The notes: generated from the letters alone by a model not told the origin. Positions 26,130 through 35,768 are shown, numbered from the stretch's first letter. The stretch is DNA of 64,000 bases from Robertkochia aurantiaca (GCF_020166495.1 NZ_JAINZS010000002.1:62001-126000); one strand, 5' to 3'. Program-made: numbers and translations.

Positions 26130-26726
26130 CCGGTGAAACAACCCCTCAGTCCGTCGTCTGAAGGCGACGCACAGCTCCCCTTGGGAAGGGGGGCGTATCA
26201 TTGATTTTTAATAACCTATGGGCTTTCTGCTTACGACTATACCATAAAGAATACATCTAATATTCTCCCCTTTTAAAGGGAAGGTGCCCGAAGGGCGGAG
26301 GGGTTTGGATTACCTCGCTCTCGCTCGGTGATCCTGAATGGGGTAGATTCAGAAAAGCCGATCTCACACCCTGTGTGAGATGCCTTTTTTATGCCCTTGC
26401 GCTTACAGGACCGAGCGTATTAAAAGGTCCGGTGGACCATTTTAGCGCAGGGGGCCAGCAGGCAACGCCGCAGGCGTTGCCTGAAAGAGCAGTCTTAACA
26501 CATTTGATTAAAAAGCAACTCTAAAGTTTTAAAAGTAACATGAATTAGCCTTCCCTTTTTAAGGGGAGGTCCCGAAGGGCGGAGGGGTTCAGGATTACGT
26601 CCCTCCAAAGTCGGGACATGATCCTGAGTCGGGGAAGATTCAGAAAAGCCGATCTCACACCCTGTGTGAGATGCCTTTTTTATGCCCTTGCGCTTACAAG
26701 TGCAAGCACTTGACGCTTCAGGGCAT
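26130..26726. repeat. Second structured-repeat array, downstream of tRNA-Pro
   Basis: No gene is seen from 25931 to 26762. The stretch holds several repeats. A word with GGAAGGTGCCCGAAGGGCGG and a flanking complement lies at 26270-26308, with a close copy at 26550-26590. Two modules of GGATTAC-N-GATCCTGA then GATTCAGAAAAGCC lie at 26307-26397 and 26591-26697; in each the hairpin ATCTCACAC/GTGTGAGAT is followed by T-tract and TTATGCCC. A GGTCC-GGT-GGACC hairpin (26408-26450) is shared with the 673-1008 copies. A perfect GGCAACGCC-GCA-GGCGTTGCC lies at 26461-26481. These belong to the same modular family as the 580-1276 array, 25 kb away. Confidence 0.88.
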
Positions 26727-26728
26727 AA
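26680..26728. repeat. Two-stem structured repeat element, copy 2
   Basis: The outer arms are TTATGCCCT (26680-26688) and AGGGCATAA (26720-26728). The inner hairpin is CAAGTGC-AA-GCACTTG (26697-26712), with the same 8- and 7-nt spacers as at 1228-1276. Four base pairs differ between the copies, and all four remain paired. Confidence 0.8.
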
Positions 26729-26756
26729 AAAAAGCCGATCAGTTTCCTGATCGGCT
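26727..26756 (-). terminator. Terminator of the tRNA-Ser/tRNA-Pro transcript
   Basis: On the minus strand the stem AGCCGATCAG/CTGATCGGCT with loop GAAA (26733-26756) is followed by a T-run, starting 7 bp after the tRNA-Pro end. Confidence 0.9.
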
Positions 26757-26762
26757 TCTCTG

Positions 26763-26837
26763 TCGGGGTGGCAGGATTCGAACCTGCGACCTCCGCGTCC
26801 CAAACGCGGCGCGATAACCGGGCTACGCTACACCCCG
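26763..26837 (-). tRNA. tRNA-Pro (anticodon TGG)
   Basis: On the minus strand the acceptor CGGGGTG/CACCCCG, anticodon stem-loop CCGCG-TTTGGGA-CGCGG (anticodon TGG) and T arm with TTCGAAT are visible. The discriminator is A; CCA is not encoded. It lies 88 bp downstream of tRNA-Ser on the same strand. Confidence 0.97.
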
Positions 26838-26924
26838 AGTAGTCCCTGTATTGCTACCTGAACTTGTGCCGGCAAAAGTAGAAAAATATTTCTTTCTGCC
26901 AAGCAAATGATTAAAGAAAATCAG

Positions 26925-27008
26925 CGGAGAGACAGGGATTCGAACCCTGGAGACACTTGCGCGTCTACAGATTAGCAATCTGCTCCATTACCACTCTGGC
27001 ACCTCTCC
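26925..27008 (-). tRNA. tRNA-Ser (anticodon GCT)
   Basis: On the minus strand the acceptor GGAGAGG/TCTCTCC, anticodon loop TTGCTAA (anticodon GCT), a long class II variable arm (AGACGCGCAAGTGTCT) and the T arm CAGGG-TTCGAAT-CCCTG are present. It is the first gene of a tRNA-Ser-tRNA-Pro transcript. Confidence 0.97.
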
Positions 27009-27045
27009 TGTTCTTTCAATGAACCTGCAATCGAAATTGCGGATG

Positions 27046-27076
27046 CAAATGTAGCAGTTCAGTGGCTTTAACGCAA
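27046..27076 (-). promoter_or_regulatory. Promoter of the tRNA-Ser/tRNA-Pro transcript
   Basis: On the minus strand TTGC (27073-27076) is followed after 19 nt by TACATTTG (27046-27053), an exact match to the Bacteroidota -7 consensus TAnnTTTG. It ends 37 bp before the tRNA-Ser 5' end. Confidence 0.8.
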
Positions 27077-27133
27077 CTATTTTATTAATTATTTTACCCC
27101 CGTATTTATCACAGGTTCATAATCAGCATTTTG

Positions 27134-29185
27134 TCATTCCGGATATTCAACCCTGAGGTTATAAATATTGGTCAGTTTCTGTTTTAAGACCTTCTTCACC
27201 TGCTGAATTTCCTTAAAAGTGATATCGGCATTTAAGAACTGCTCCTCCTCTACCTGTTTGCTTACAATCTTCTCTACAAACGACTCTATGACTTTTACCG
27301 TCGGATTTTTTAAGCTTTTAGAAGCAGCCTCAACCGAGTCTGCCATCATCAGTATAGCGGTTTCCTTGGAAAAAGGAATCGGTCCCGGATAACGATAATC
27401 GTCAGGGTCTACCTCCTGCTCCTCTGTTTCGGCCTTTTTATAAAAATAATAGACCAGGGTGGTACCATGGTGGGTTCTTATGAAATCGATAACACGGTCA
27501 GGAAGGTTGTTCTTTTTAGCCAATTCAATCCCGTCGAGCACGTGATTGATAATGATCGAGGCACTTTCACTGGCCGAAAGCTCGTTGTGAGGATTCACAC
27601 TGGTGATTTGATTCTCCGTAAAATACATGGGGTTCTTCATCTTACCCACATCGTGATACAGGGCCCCTACCCGCACCAACATCGAATTCGCACCGATCTC
27701 ATTCGCCGCTGCCTCAGCCAGGTTAGCTACCTGTAATGAATGGTGAAAGGTTCCCGGAGCCTTGTCAGAGAGCTCTTTTAACAATTTGGAATTGGTATCA
27801 GTTAGCTCCAGCAGGGATACATCAGACACCAGGGCAAACAGCTTCTCGTATATATAGATCAGGGGAAACGCTGCGAGGGTAGCCAGACCATTCAGAATAA
27901 ACAACGTGAAAGTCATCCATTTAATATCTTCCACACTCCCTTCATGTATCACAAAAAAGGCGAAATAAGCCAGAATATAGACAAGGGTGATCTGACCCAC
28001 TGAAATAAACAGATTGGCCCTCTTATGCAGTTCTGAAATGGTTTGAATGGTAACAATACCGGCTACGATCTGTAAGAAGACGTATTCAAAACTGTTGGGC
28101 ACGATAAAGCCGAGCAACAAAACGGTAAGCACGTGAGCAAAGAGCCCAAGCCTTGGATCAAAAAATGCCTTCAGGATCAGAGGCAGGGTACACAACGGCA
28201 CTACGTATACATAATCGGGATTGATCTTGACCACCGCCGTGGTCAGGAAGATCATGACCAGTATATTGAAAAATATGAAGGTTACCTTGTTATTGTTATC
28301 GTATATCTCAGCCCGGTATTTTTTCAGGAAAAGCAACAGCATGATCAGGGCCAGGGCTACCAGCATTACATAACCCAATACCAGCCAGTTGTAGTTACTC
28401 TCGTTCCATAACTTTGACTGGTACTCTCTTCTGAGGGAATACAACATACTGTACTTCTCTCCTTCAACCACTTCCCCCTTGGCAATAATGCGCTTTCCCT
28501 TATCAACACTTCCCCTGGTGGCTGTAACCTTTGAGAGCTCCTGCTCCAGGGTTTTCTGGGTAAGCTCATCATCCAAAAAGACATTGGGCCTGATGATGTC
28601 AAAGATCAGGGCATAAAAAGTTTCTGCGTATTCGTTGAGTTGGCGTTCTTCCAGATATTGGTTGATGAAACCCTGTAATTCGCCCAATGCGATCAATCGG
28701 CTGTAAAGAATGGCTTCCTCCTCGTTTCCGGTAACCAGGTTGATCACCTCGTCTTCCTCGTGTTCGGTCTCGCTTTGTACCACACCTCTTTCATAGATCT
28801 CAGAAAGCATTTCCCGGCCTGTTTCGCGTATCCGCTCCCTAACTCTATCTCGCAATGAATCTTCCGGAAAGAAGGTGTTAAATCGACTTTGATACTCTTC
28901 AAGAACTACCGGCTCTATCGAGGCATCGTACTGGTAATAATCGGGATGGTTGTTAGCAATGGCATCTTTATCTGCAGCGATCTCTTCCTCTGTCTTATAG
29001 ATCGCGAAATCAAACGGAGCATAAAGCGTTTCGTATTGCCAGAGCTTCCCCTTCTGAAAATCGTACTTGAATTTCCCTCCCTTCGGAAAGAAATAAACGA
29101 TCAGGATCGTTGTAAGTACGAACAAAATGCTCTTATAGATAAGGGATTGATTTTTGTATAGGTGGTCCAGGAAGCGCTTCATCAT
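27134..29185 (-). CDS. 7TM-HD family phosphohydrolase (PgpH-type)
   Basis: A 683-residue inner-membrane protein. One N-terminal hydrophobic segment (about 15-35) is followed by an extracellular 7TMR-HDED-like region (to about 260). Seven transmembrane helices (about 265-450) and a cytoplasmic HD domain come next: APGTFHHSLQVANLAEAAANEIGA, LVRVGALYHDVGKM, and DFIRTHHGTTLVYYFYKKA. The HD metal pair is in YHDVGK. Listeria PgpH, of the same layout, degrades c-di-AMP, so this is a likely c-di-AMP phosphodiesterase. Both first codons are ATG (29185 or 29182). Confidence 0.9.
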   Translation of the reverse strand: MMKRFLDHLYKNQSLIYKSILFVLTTILIVYFFPKGGKFKYDFQKGKLWQYETLYAPFDFAIYKTEEEIAADKDAIANNHPDYYQYDASIEPVVLEEYQSRFNTFFPEDSLRDRVRERIRETGREMLSEIYERGVVQSETEHEEDEVINLVTGNEEEAILYSRLIALGELQGFINQYLEERQLNEYAETFYALIFDIIRPNVFLDDELTQKTLEQELSKVTATRGSVDKGKRIIAKGEVVEGEKYSMLYSLRREYQSKLWNESNYNWLVLGYVMLVALALIMLLLFLKKYRAEIYDNNNKVTFIFFNILVMIFLTTAVVKINPDYVYVVPLCTLPLILKAFFDPRLGLFAHVLTVLLLGFIVPNSFEYVFLQIVAGIVTIQTISELHKRANLFISVGQITLVYILAYFAFFVIHEGSVEDIKWMTFTLFILNGLATLAAFPLIYIYEKLFALVSDVSLLELTDTNSKLLKELSDKAPGTFHHSLQVANLAEAAANEIGANSMLVRVGALYHDVGKMKNPMYFTENQITSVNPHNELSASESASIIINHVLDGIELAKKNNLPDRVIDFIRTHHGTTLVYYFYKKAETEEQEVDPDDYRYPGPIPFSKETAILMMADSVEAASKSLKNPTVKVIESFVEKIVSKQVEEEQFLNADITFKEIQQVKKVLKQKLTNIYNLRVEYPE

Positions 29186-29302
29186 AGAGTATATCGAATA
29201 TCAAATGTAAAAAAAAATAAAAAGTCAACCGGCGGGCCTTTTATTTCCTGCTTATGAATATCACTTTAAAATACCTAAATTCGCACTTCAAAACTCAATA
29301 TT

Positions 29303-30478
29303 ATGAATAAGGTTGTAATTGTATCTGCAGCGCGTACTCCGATAGGAAGCTTTTTAGGTGCCTTATCTTCGGTTCCGGCTCCCGAATTGGGGTCTGTTGC
29401 CATCAAGGGCGCGCTCGAAAAAATAAATCTCGATCCGTCAAAAGTTAACGAAGTGCTGATGGGGAACGTGGTTCAGGCCGGTGAAGGCCAGGCTCCTGCC
29501 AGACAGGCCGCCCTGGGTGCCGGAATCCCTGATTCTGTTCCTTGCACCACCGTCAATAAGGTCTGCGCAAGCGGAATGAAAGCCGTCATGCAGGGTGCTC
29601 AGGCCATCGCTTTGGGCGATGCTGAGATCATCGTAGCCGGAGGGATGGAGAACATGAGTCAGATACCGCATTATGTGCATATGCGAAACGGAAAGAAGTT
29701 CGGACCTGCCACCCTTGAAGACGGACTTCAAAAAGACGGCCTGGTGGATGCCTATGATAAGAATGCCATGGGAGTTTGTGCTGACGCCTGTGCCGTTGAG
29801 CATGAGTTTTCCCGTGAAGATCAGGACGCTTTCGCCATTCAGTCATACAAACGTTCAGCCAAGGCTTGGAGCGAAGGAAAATTCGATAAAGAAGTAGTTC
29901 CTGTAAAGGTACCTCAACGTCGGGGAGAACCGGTTGTGGTGAAAGAAGACGAAGAATTTAAAAACGTCAAGCTTGAAAAGGTAGCCGGTCTTAGACCCGC
30001 TTTCTCAAAAGACGGAACCGTTACCGCCGCGAATGCATCAACCATTAATGATGGTGCGGGAGCTGTCGTACTTATGAGCGAGGAAAAGGCCAAGGAGCTA
30101 GGCTTGAAGCCCCTTGCCACCATCGAAGGATATGCCGATGCTGCCCAGGAACCTAAATGGTTTACCACCGCACCTGCCAAAGCCCTTCCAAAGGCGCTGA
30201 ACAAAGCCGGTCTAAGTATCGATGATATCGATTTCTTCGAATTCAACGAAGCTTTTGCAGTGGTTGGTCTTGCAAACATGAAATTATTAGGATTGTCTGA
30301 TGATAAGGTGAACATAAACGGAGGCGCTGTATCTTTAGGCCACCCCCTTGGTTGTTCAGGAGTTCGTATCCTGATTACCCTGATGAGCGTTTTAGAACAG
30401 CAGAATGCCACTTATGGAGCAGCTGCCATCTGTAATGGTGGTGGTGGCGCATCTGCCATGGTTATCAAAAGAAACTAA
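29303..30478 (+). CDS. Acetyl-CoA C-acetyltransferase (thiolase)
   Basis: A 391-residue thiolase. The acyl-binding Cys88 is in NKVCASGMKAV, His347 in SLGHPLGCSG, and the proton-transfer Cys377 in ICNGGGGAS. The N-terminal VIVSAARTPIGSFLGAL is typical of the biosynthetic/degradative acetoacetyl-CoA thiolases. It makes or cleaves acetoacetyl-CoA in the cytoplasm. No fatty-acid oxidation partner lies next to it. A C40-type peptidase-like gene follows 25 bp downstream on the same strand. Confidence 0.94.
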   Translation: MNKVVIVSAARTPIGSFLGALSSVPAPELGSVAIKGALEKINLDPSKVNEVLMGNVVQAGEGQAPARQAALGAGIPDSVPCTTVNKVCASGMKAVMQGAQAIALGDAEIIVAGGMENMSQIPHYVHMRNGKKFGPATLEDGLQKDGLVDAYDKNAMGVCADACAVEHEFSREDQDAFAIQSYKRSAKAWSEGKFDKEVVPVKVPQRRGEPVVVKEDEEFKNVKLEKVAGLRPAFSKDGTVTAANASTINDGAGAVVLMSEEKAKELGLKPLATIEGYADAAQEPKWFTTAPAKALPKALNKAGLSIDDIDFFEFNEAFAVVGLANMKLLGLSDDKVNINGGAVSLGHPLGCSGVRILITLMSVLEQQNATYGAAAICNGGGGASAMVIKRN

Positions 30479-30503
30479 AAAAAGTCCTTAATCAGCCCTC
30501 TGA

Positions 30504-31253
30504 ATGCAATACGGTATATGTAACCTCAGCATAGTACCGGTTCGAATGGAACCGAACGAACACAGTGAAATGACCTCTCAGTTGCTCTATGGTGAGCATT
30601 TCAAAGTACTGGAGTGTCGTAAATACTGGAGCCGTATAAGAGTGGCTTTCGATAAATTCGAGGGTTGGATAGCCAATAATCAATATCTTCTCATCGAAGA
30701 AGCACAATATTCACAACTGCAGGGGAACCCGATAGCATTATCGGGTGACCTTGTAGAGGTGATCTATGACCAGAACAACAATCTTCTGCCCGTTCCTCTG
30801 GGAAGCCAGATAAGCGCCGCAGATTTTCTGCAGGGCTTCTATGACGGAAGCATCAGAAAGGGAAAACATAAAAAGGAGAAAATCATTGAAAGTGCCCTGA
30901 TGTACCTCAACTCTCCTTTCCTCTGGGGAGGAAAAACCCCTTTCGGTATCGATAGCTCCGGTTTCACTCAAATGGTCTACAAGCTCAACGGTCATTCTTT
31001 AAAGCGAACAGCTGCTGAACAGTCTCAACAGGGAGAAGCCTTAAGCTTTATTGAGGAAAGCGACCCGGGTGACCTCGCCTTTTTCGATGATGACGAAGGA
31101 CAGATCGTACACGTGGGACTCATCATGCATGACCACCACATCATTCACTCTTACGGAAAGGTTCGAATAGATCGGATCGATCACACGGGCATCTTTAATA
31201 CCGACACCCGTACCCATACCCATAAACTCAGGGTGATCAAGAGGGTTATTTAA
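30504..31253 (+). CDS. NlpC/P60 (C40) family protein with Ser in place of the catalytic Cys
   Basis: A 249-residue protein. Residues 5-65 form a bacterial SH3-like region (CNLSIVPVRMEPNEHSEMTSQLLYGEHF), and residues 120-245 the NlpC/P60 domain. The family motif is normally DCSGF, with Cys as nucleophile; here it reads GIDSSGFTQMVY, Ser151 encoded by AGC. His203 (VHVGLIM) and the later His of IIHSYGK are kept. The family cuts cell-wall peptides between D-Glu and the next residue. With Ser the protein may be inactive and only bind muropeptides, or it may work as a Ser hydrolase. There is no signal peptide, as is common for the flavobacterial relatives I recall. Confidence 0.88.
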   Translation: MQYGICNLSIVPVRMEPNEHSEMTSQLLYGEHFKVLECRKYWSRIRVAFDKFEGWIANNQYLLIEEAQYSQLQGNPIALSGDLVEVIYDQNNNLLPVPLGSQISAADFLQGFYDGSIRKGKHKKEKIIESALMYLNSPFLWGGKTPFGIDSSGFTQMVYKLNGHSLKRTAAEQSQQGEALSFIEESDPGDLAFFDDDEGQIVHVGLIMHDHHIIHSYGKVRIDRIDHTGIFNTDTRTHTHKLRVIKRVI

Positions 31254-31289
31254 TGGAGATAGCCTGGAGCTAACGGCTAACGGCTATCG

Positions 31290-31700
31290 GTGACCGGTAT
31301 GAACGTTTTTAATGGCAATATCCTTCTGTTCTCTATTCTCTAATCGCTATTCTCTAATCGCTGACTCGGTAATATTGTGATACGGTTATGCAGTTATGCC
31401 GTTATGCCGTTATACAGTTATGCGGTCCTGCCTGCCGGCAGACAGGTATGCGGTTAAACAGTGATGCTGATTTCTGGAAACCACTCCATTCTCCATTCTC
31501 TATTCTCCACTCTCTATTCTCTAATCGCTGACTCGGTAATACTGTGATACAGTTATGCGGTTATACGGTTATGCAGTTATACGGTTATGCGGTCCTGCCT
31601 GCCGGCAGACAGGTATGCGGCTAAACAGTGATACTGATTTCTGGATACCACTCCATTCACCACTCTCCATTCTCTATTCTCTATTCTCTATTCTCTATCC
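31290..31700. repeat. Two copies of a 167-bp direct repeat with internal short repeats
   Basis: No gene lies between 31254 and 31895. GCTGACTCGGTAAT recurs 167 bp apart (31360 and 31527), and CCTGCCTGCCGGCAGACAGG recurs 167 bp apart (31427 and 31594). Each copy also holds short runs of TATGCGGT/TATACGGTTATG and of CTATTCTC/CCATTCTC words. CCTGCCTGCCGG-type words are palindromic (CCTGCC..GGCAGA). Confidence 0.88.
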
Positions 31701-31844
31701 CTACAAAGCAATTCAGTCGATAAAACTACCGGTAAATGGCTATCAGTAAAAACCACTTCATTGAACGTATTTTAACCCCCACTAGCTACAACATCATCCC
31801 TTCATAACATCATAACTTCATAACTTCGTAAACCCTTAACCAAA

Positions 31845-31875
31845 AAAAAGGCCTCCTTTTCAGGAAGCCTTTCTT
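31845..31875 (-). terminator. Terminator of the gyrA-TPR transcript
   Basis: On the minus strand the stem AAAGGCTTCC/GGAGGCCTTT, with one G-T pair, is followed by a run of T, just downstream of the TPR gene stop. Confidence 0.8.
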
Positions 31876-31895
31876 TTATAGTATTTCTCAGGAAA

Positions 31896-33170
31896 TTACT
31901 GCTCCATAGAAGCCAGTTTCTCTTTCATTTCCTTGAACTTCTCAGACTCTCCGATATTCGCATAAATATTCATAAGCGTACGGGCTGCATCCACGTTATT
32001 CGGATTCACCTCCAGAAGATCTTCCAGGTATGGTGCTGCCTCACGGTAGATATCCTCACGCTTTTGCTTCAGCTCATCATAACGCTTGTTATCAGCAGCT
32101 GTGTTTCCAAGGCTGTTCATTTCTTCTACGATCTCATTCTCTTCAGAAAGGATCACAGAAGCCATGTTCAGATAGGTATTCTCAGACTTAGGATCCAGCT
32201 CGAGAGATTTCTTGTAATACTCCATGGCCTTCTCTTTGTCACCTTGCTCAGCCATAACAACCCCCAGGTTATAGTATAACACAGGATTGTTAGGATCTTT
32301 TTGTACCGCTTCTTCCATCAGCTGACGGAATTTCTCCTTATCACCCATTTCGATATAAAGATTCGCTTCGGTAAGCAGCAGATTCACGTCATCAGGATTC
32401 GCCTCACGTGCTTCCTGAATAGCCTGAATAGCCTTCTCTTTTTCTCCTTTCTGGGTGTAGATCAAAGCGATGTTCTTTACGATCTCCGGCATACGTGACT
32501 CTGTAGTCTCTGTCTTAGGATCGGTATGAGTTCCGGCCTTCACCATAATGGTTTGCTGCTGCTCAGAGCCAAGGTTCTCAACTTCTCCGGTCTCTTTATT
32601 GGTAGCCAGATATTGAGTGGTTTCTCCGGTATACCCCATATCTTTTAACTCCTGGTAGTATCCGAGAGCTGTATCATAATCTCCGGCGTTTACAGCACTG
32701 GATGCTGCAAAATAAAGGTAATCAGGGTTGTCATCGAGCTTGTAAGCCATGTAAAGCTTTTTCGCCGCTGCATCAAAATCCTGATTTTTATTGTCTTCAA
32801 CCGCAGAGTTAACGATATCAGCAGACATTCCGGCCATGATCTCACGGGCATCTTCAGTATATTTATCCTTGTACCCTTCTTCGAAAGCGATCAGCTTTTC
32901 GAAGGTCTCGATCGATTTTTCATAATTGGTGGTCGGCTCCATTCCTTTTTTAGCCATATCGGCGAAAGCCTTTCCACGAAGGAAATAATATTCAGCTATA
33001 TATTTCTCATCAGCACTTTCAATAGATGATGACAAGCTTTCCAGTGTACTCATTGCTTCCTGCACGTTACCATCGTCAAGAGCCCGCTCCGCATCGCGAA
33101 GCTCAGAACGTTGTGCCATTGCAAAGGTTGATAGTAGTACGGCAGAAGCTAATAAAACTCGCTTTTTCAT
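31896..33170 (-). CDS. Exported tetratricopeptide-repeat protein
   Basis: A 424-residue protein with a signal peptide (MKKRVLLASAVLLSTFAMAQ). Several TPR units follow. The clearest are at about 230-265 (IVKNIALIYTQKGEKEKAIQ) and 298-335 (VLYYNLGVVMAEQGDKEKAMEYYKKSLELDP). It is probably a periplasmic scaffold; the partners are unknown. It lies 34 bp downstream of gyrA on the same strand, and a terminator follows, so the two are likely co-transcribed. Confidence 0.85.
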   Translation of the reverse strand: MKKRVLLASAVLLSTFAMAQRSELRDAERALDDGNVQEAMSTLESLSSSIESADEKYIAEYYFLRGKAFADMAKKGMEPTTNYEKSIETFEKLIAFEEGYKDKYTEDAREIMAGMSADIVNSAVEDNKNQDFDAAAKKLYMAYKLDDNPDYLYFAASSAVNAGDYDTALGYYQELKDMGYTGETTQYLATNKETGEVENLGSEQQQTIMVKAGTHTDPKTETTESRMPEIVKNIALIYTQKGEKEKAIQAIQEAREANPDDVNLLLTEANLYIEMGDKEKFRQLMEEAVQKDPNNPVLYYNLGVVMAEQGDKEKAMEYYKKSLELDPKSENTYLNMASVILSEENEIVEEMNSLGNTAADNKRYDELKQKREDIYREAAPYLEDLLEVNPNNVDAARTLMNIYANIGESEKFKEMKEKLASMEQ

Positions 33171-33204
33171 TTCTAAGTAAAAATTAAATATTTAACTATT
33201 AGTA

Positions 33205-35730
33205 TTAACTGTTTTCGTTGTTCTCTGTTTCTCCTGACTCTTCGACAGTTCCATCTTCGTTTAGTTCGATATCATTAACATCTTTGATATCATCCTCATT
33301 TTTGATCACTTTGGCCACTGCCGCGATCGAGTCATTCTTCAGATTGATGAGCTTCACTCCCTGTGTTGCTCTTCCCATAACTCTCAGATCTTCAACCGAT
33401 AAGCGGATAGCGACCCCGCTTTTGGTGATGATCATCAGGTCATCATTATCTGAAACATTTTTAATAGCTACTAAGTTACCAGTTTTTTCTGTAACTGAAA
33501 TGGTTTTCACCCCTTTACCCCCTCTGTTGGTGATACGGTAATCATCAAGAGAGCTTCGTTTTCCGTAGCCGTTTTCAGAAACTACCAGAATATCTTCTTC
33601 CATATCATGAAGGGAGATCATTCCGATAACTTCATCATCTTTCTCATCAAGAGTTATGCCACGAACCCCTGAGGCATTTCTTCCCATAGGTCGCGTCTTG
33701 CTCTCTTCGAAGCGTATTGCCTTACCCGATTTAACACCCAGAATGATCTGGCTGTTACCCGTAGTAAGCTTGGCTTCAAGCAGTTCATCACCTTCTCTGA
33801 TGGTAATGGCATTGATACCATTTTGACGCGGACGGGAATATTGCTCGAGAGAAGTTTTTTTCACGACTCCTTTCTTGGTTGCCATTATGACATAATGACT
33901 GTTTATATATTCCTCGTCTTTCAGGTCTTTTGTACAGATAAAGGCTTTCACCTTATCATCCTGTTCGATATTGATAAGGTTCTGAATAGCTCTTCCCTTA
34001 CTGGTCTTGCTTCCTTCCGGTATCTCGTAGACACGCATCCAGAAACATTTACCCTTTTGGGTAAAGAAAAGCATATACTGGTGGTTGGTACCTATAAATA
34101 GGTGCTCGAGGAAATCCTCATTCCTGGTGGAAGAACCTTTTTGTCCGACCCCACCCCTGTTCTGAGTTTTATACTCGGTCAAAGGCGTACGTTTGATATA
34201 CCCTGCATGCGAGATGGTGATTACCACCTGCTCGTCAGGAATCATATCTTCGATGCTCAGATCTCCTCCGGCATACTCGATGTTGGAACGACGCTCATCA
34301 CCGTATTTCTGTTCGACCTCAAGCAATTCTTCCTTGATGATCTCCATTCTCCTTTCCTTACGGGCAAGAATGTCTTTACAGTCGTCGATGAACTTCTTGA
34401 TGTCTTCATACTCCGAACGCAGTTTATCCTGCTCCAGTCCGGTAAGCTGACGAAGACGCATCTCAACGATGGCCTTAGCCTGAGTTTCGCTCAGCTCAAA
34501 ACGCTCAATAAGCTTCTCCCTGGCCTCCTCTGCATTGTTCGAGCCTCTGATCAGTGCGATCACTTCGTCGATATTATCAGATGCAATGATCAGCCCTTCC
34601 AGGATGTGTGCTCTTTCTTCTGCTTTTCTCAGTTCATATTCGGTACGACGCACCACCACTTCATGACGATGTTCCACGAAATGATGGATCATATCTTTGA
34701 GATTAAGCAGTTGCGGACGACCGTTAACAAGTGCGATATTATTTACGCTGAATGACGATTGAAGCGCAGTATACTTATAAAGAGTATTCAGAACAATGTT
34801 CGGGATGGCATCGCGTTTCAGGATATACACCACGCGCATTCCTTTCCGGTCTGACTCATCGCGGATATTCGAAATTCCCTCGATCTTTTTATCGTTCACC
34901 AGGTCAGCAGTCTTCTTGATCATATCTGCCTTGTTAACCTGATAAGGTATCTCGGTCACAACGATGCACTCACGCCCATTGATCTCTTCGGTATGAGCTT
35001 TGGCCCTCATGACCACACGCCCCTTACCGGTCTTAAACGCCTCACGCACCCCGTCGTAACCATAAATGGTTCCCCCTGTCGGGAAATCAGGTGCTTTGAC
35101 GTATTCGATCAGCTCGTCAATCGTGATATCGTTGTTGTCTATATAGGCCACGGTACCCTGCACCACTTCAGACAGGTTGTGAGGAGGCATATTGGTGGCC
35201 ATCCCAACGGCTATACCAGAGGCTCCGTTGACAAGGAGATTGGGAATTCTGGTTGGTAATACTTTCGGTTCTTCGAGCGTATCGTCGAAGTTCAGCTGGT
35301 GATCTACCGTTTCTTTGTCGATATCAGCAAGCATGTCTTCTGATATCTTCCGCATACGGGCTTCAGTATAACGCATTGCTGCCGGACTGTCACCATCGAT
35401 GGAACCGAAGTTACCCTGGCCGTCGACCAGCATATAACGCATGCTCCATTCCTGGGCCATACGAACCATCGTATCATAAACAGAGGTATCACCGTGTGGG
35501 TGATACTTACCCAAAACCTCTCCTACTATTCTTGCAGACTTCTTATAGGCGGTATTCGAGCGCACACCTAATTCGTGCATTCCGAAAAGAACCCTCCTGT
35601 GAACCGGCTTAAGCCCGTCTCTTACATCCGGTAAGGCACGTGACACGATGACCGACATCGAGTAATCGATGTACGCCGATTTCATCTCATCTTCAATATT
35701 AATAGGGATCAGTTTCTCTCCTTCTGCCAT
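33205..35730 (-). CDS. gyrA: DNA gyrase subunit A
   Basis: An 841-residue topoisomerase II subunit that cuts and rejoins DNA with GyrB. The N-terminal winged-helix/tower part has the active-site Tyr121 ([12 protein letters not shown]), and the quinolone region reads [10 protein letters not shown]. There, Thr takes the place of E. coli Ser83, which is seen in related bacteria and is not by itself resistance. The C-terminal beta-pinwheel starts near residue 500; GyrA-box-like motifs [10 protein letters not shown] and TNRGGKGVK are visible. The tail is acidic. The TPR gene follows on the same strand. Confidence 0.97.
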   Translation of the reverse strand: MAEGEKLIPINIEDEMKSAYIDYSMSVIVSRALPDVRDGLKPVHRRVLFGMHELGVRSNTAYKKSARIVGEVLGKYHPHGDTSVYDTMVRMAQEWSMRYMLVDGQGNFGSIDGDSPAAMRYTEARMRKISEDMLADIDKETVDHQLNFDDTLEEPKVLPTRIPNLLVNGASGIAVGMATNMPPHNLSEVVQGTVAYIDNNDITIDELIEYVKAPDFPTGGTIYGYDGVREAFKTGKGRVVMRAKAHTEEINGRECIVVTEIPYQVNKADMIKKTADLVNDKKIEGISNIRDESDRKGMRVVYILKRDAIPNIVLNTLYKYTALQSSFSVNNIALVNGRPQLLNLKDMIHHFVEHRHEVVVRRTEYELRKAEERAHILEGLIIASDNIDEVIALIRGSNNAEEAREKLIERFELSETQAKAIVEMRLRQLTGLEQDKLRSEYEDIKKFIDDCKDILARKERRMEIIKEELLEVEQKYGDERRSNIEYAGGDLSIEDMIPDEQVVITISHAGYIKRTPLTEYKTQNRGGVGQKGSSTRNEDFLEHLFIGTNHQYMLFFTQKGKCFWMRVYEIPEGSKTSKGRAIQNLINIEQDDKVKAFICTKDLKDEEYINSHYVIMATKKGVVKKTSLEQYSRPRQNGINAITIREGDELLEAKLTTGNSQIILGVKSGKAIRFEESKTRPMGRNASGVRGITLDEKDDEVIGMISLHDMEEDILVVSENGYGKRSSLDDYRITNRGGKGVKTISVTEKTGNLVAIKNVSDNDDLMIITKSGVAIRLSVEDLRVMGRATQGVKLINLKNDSIAAVAKVIKNEDDIKDVNDIELNEDGTVEESGETENNENS

Positions 35731-35768
35731 AGTTAATATTTTAAATTAATGGTATGTTTACAATCGTG

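Noticed and set aside
26495-26803. Minus-strand reading frame of about 100 codons over the second repeat array and tRNA-Pro
   Set aside because: It runs through the tRNA-Pro gene and its terminator, and the peptide is low-complexity and repeat-derived.
31555-31749. Short plus-strand reading frame in the 167-bp repeat region
   Set aside because: It consists of translated short repeats (YGYAVIRL, SILYSLFSILY) and has no start or family support.
34102-34755. 217-codon plus-strand frame antisense to gyrA
   Set aside because: It is a shadow of the strongly conserved gyrA sequence, with no independent support.
33205-35730. Thr at the position of E. coli GyrA Ser83 as quinolone resistance
   Set aside because: [10 protein letters not shown] is a natural variant in several bacterial groups; resistance cannot be inferred from it.
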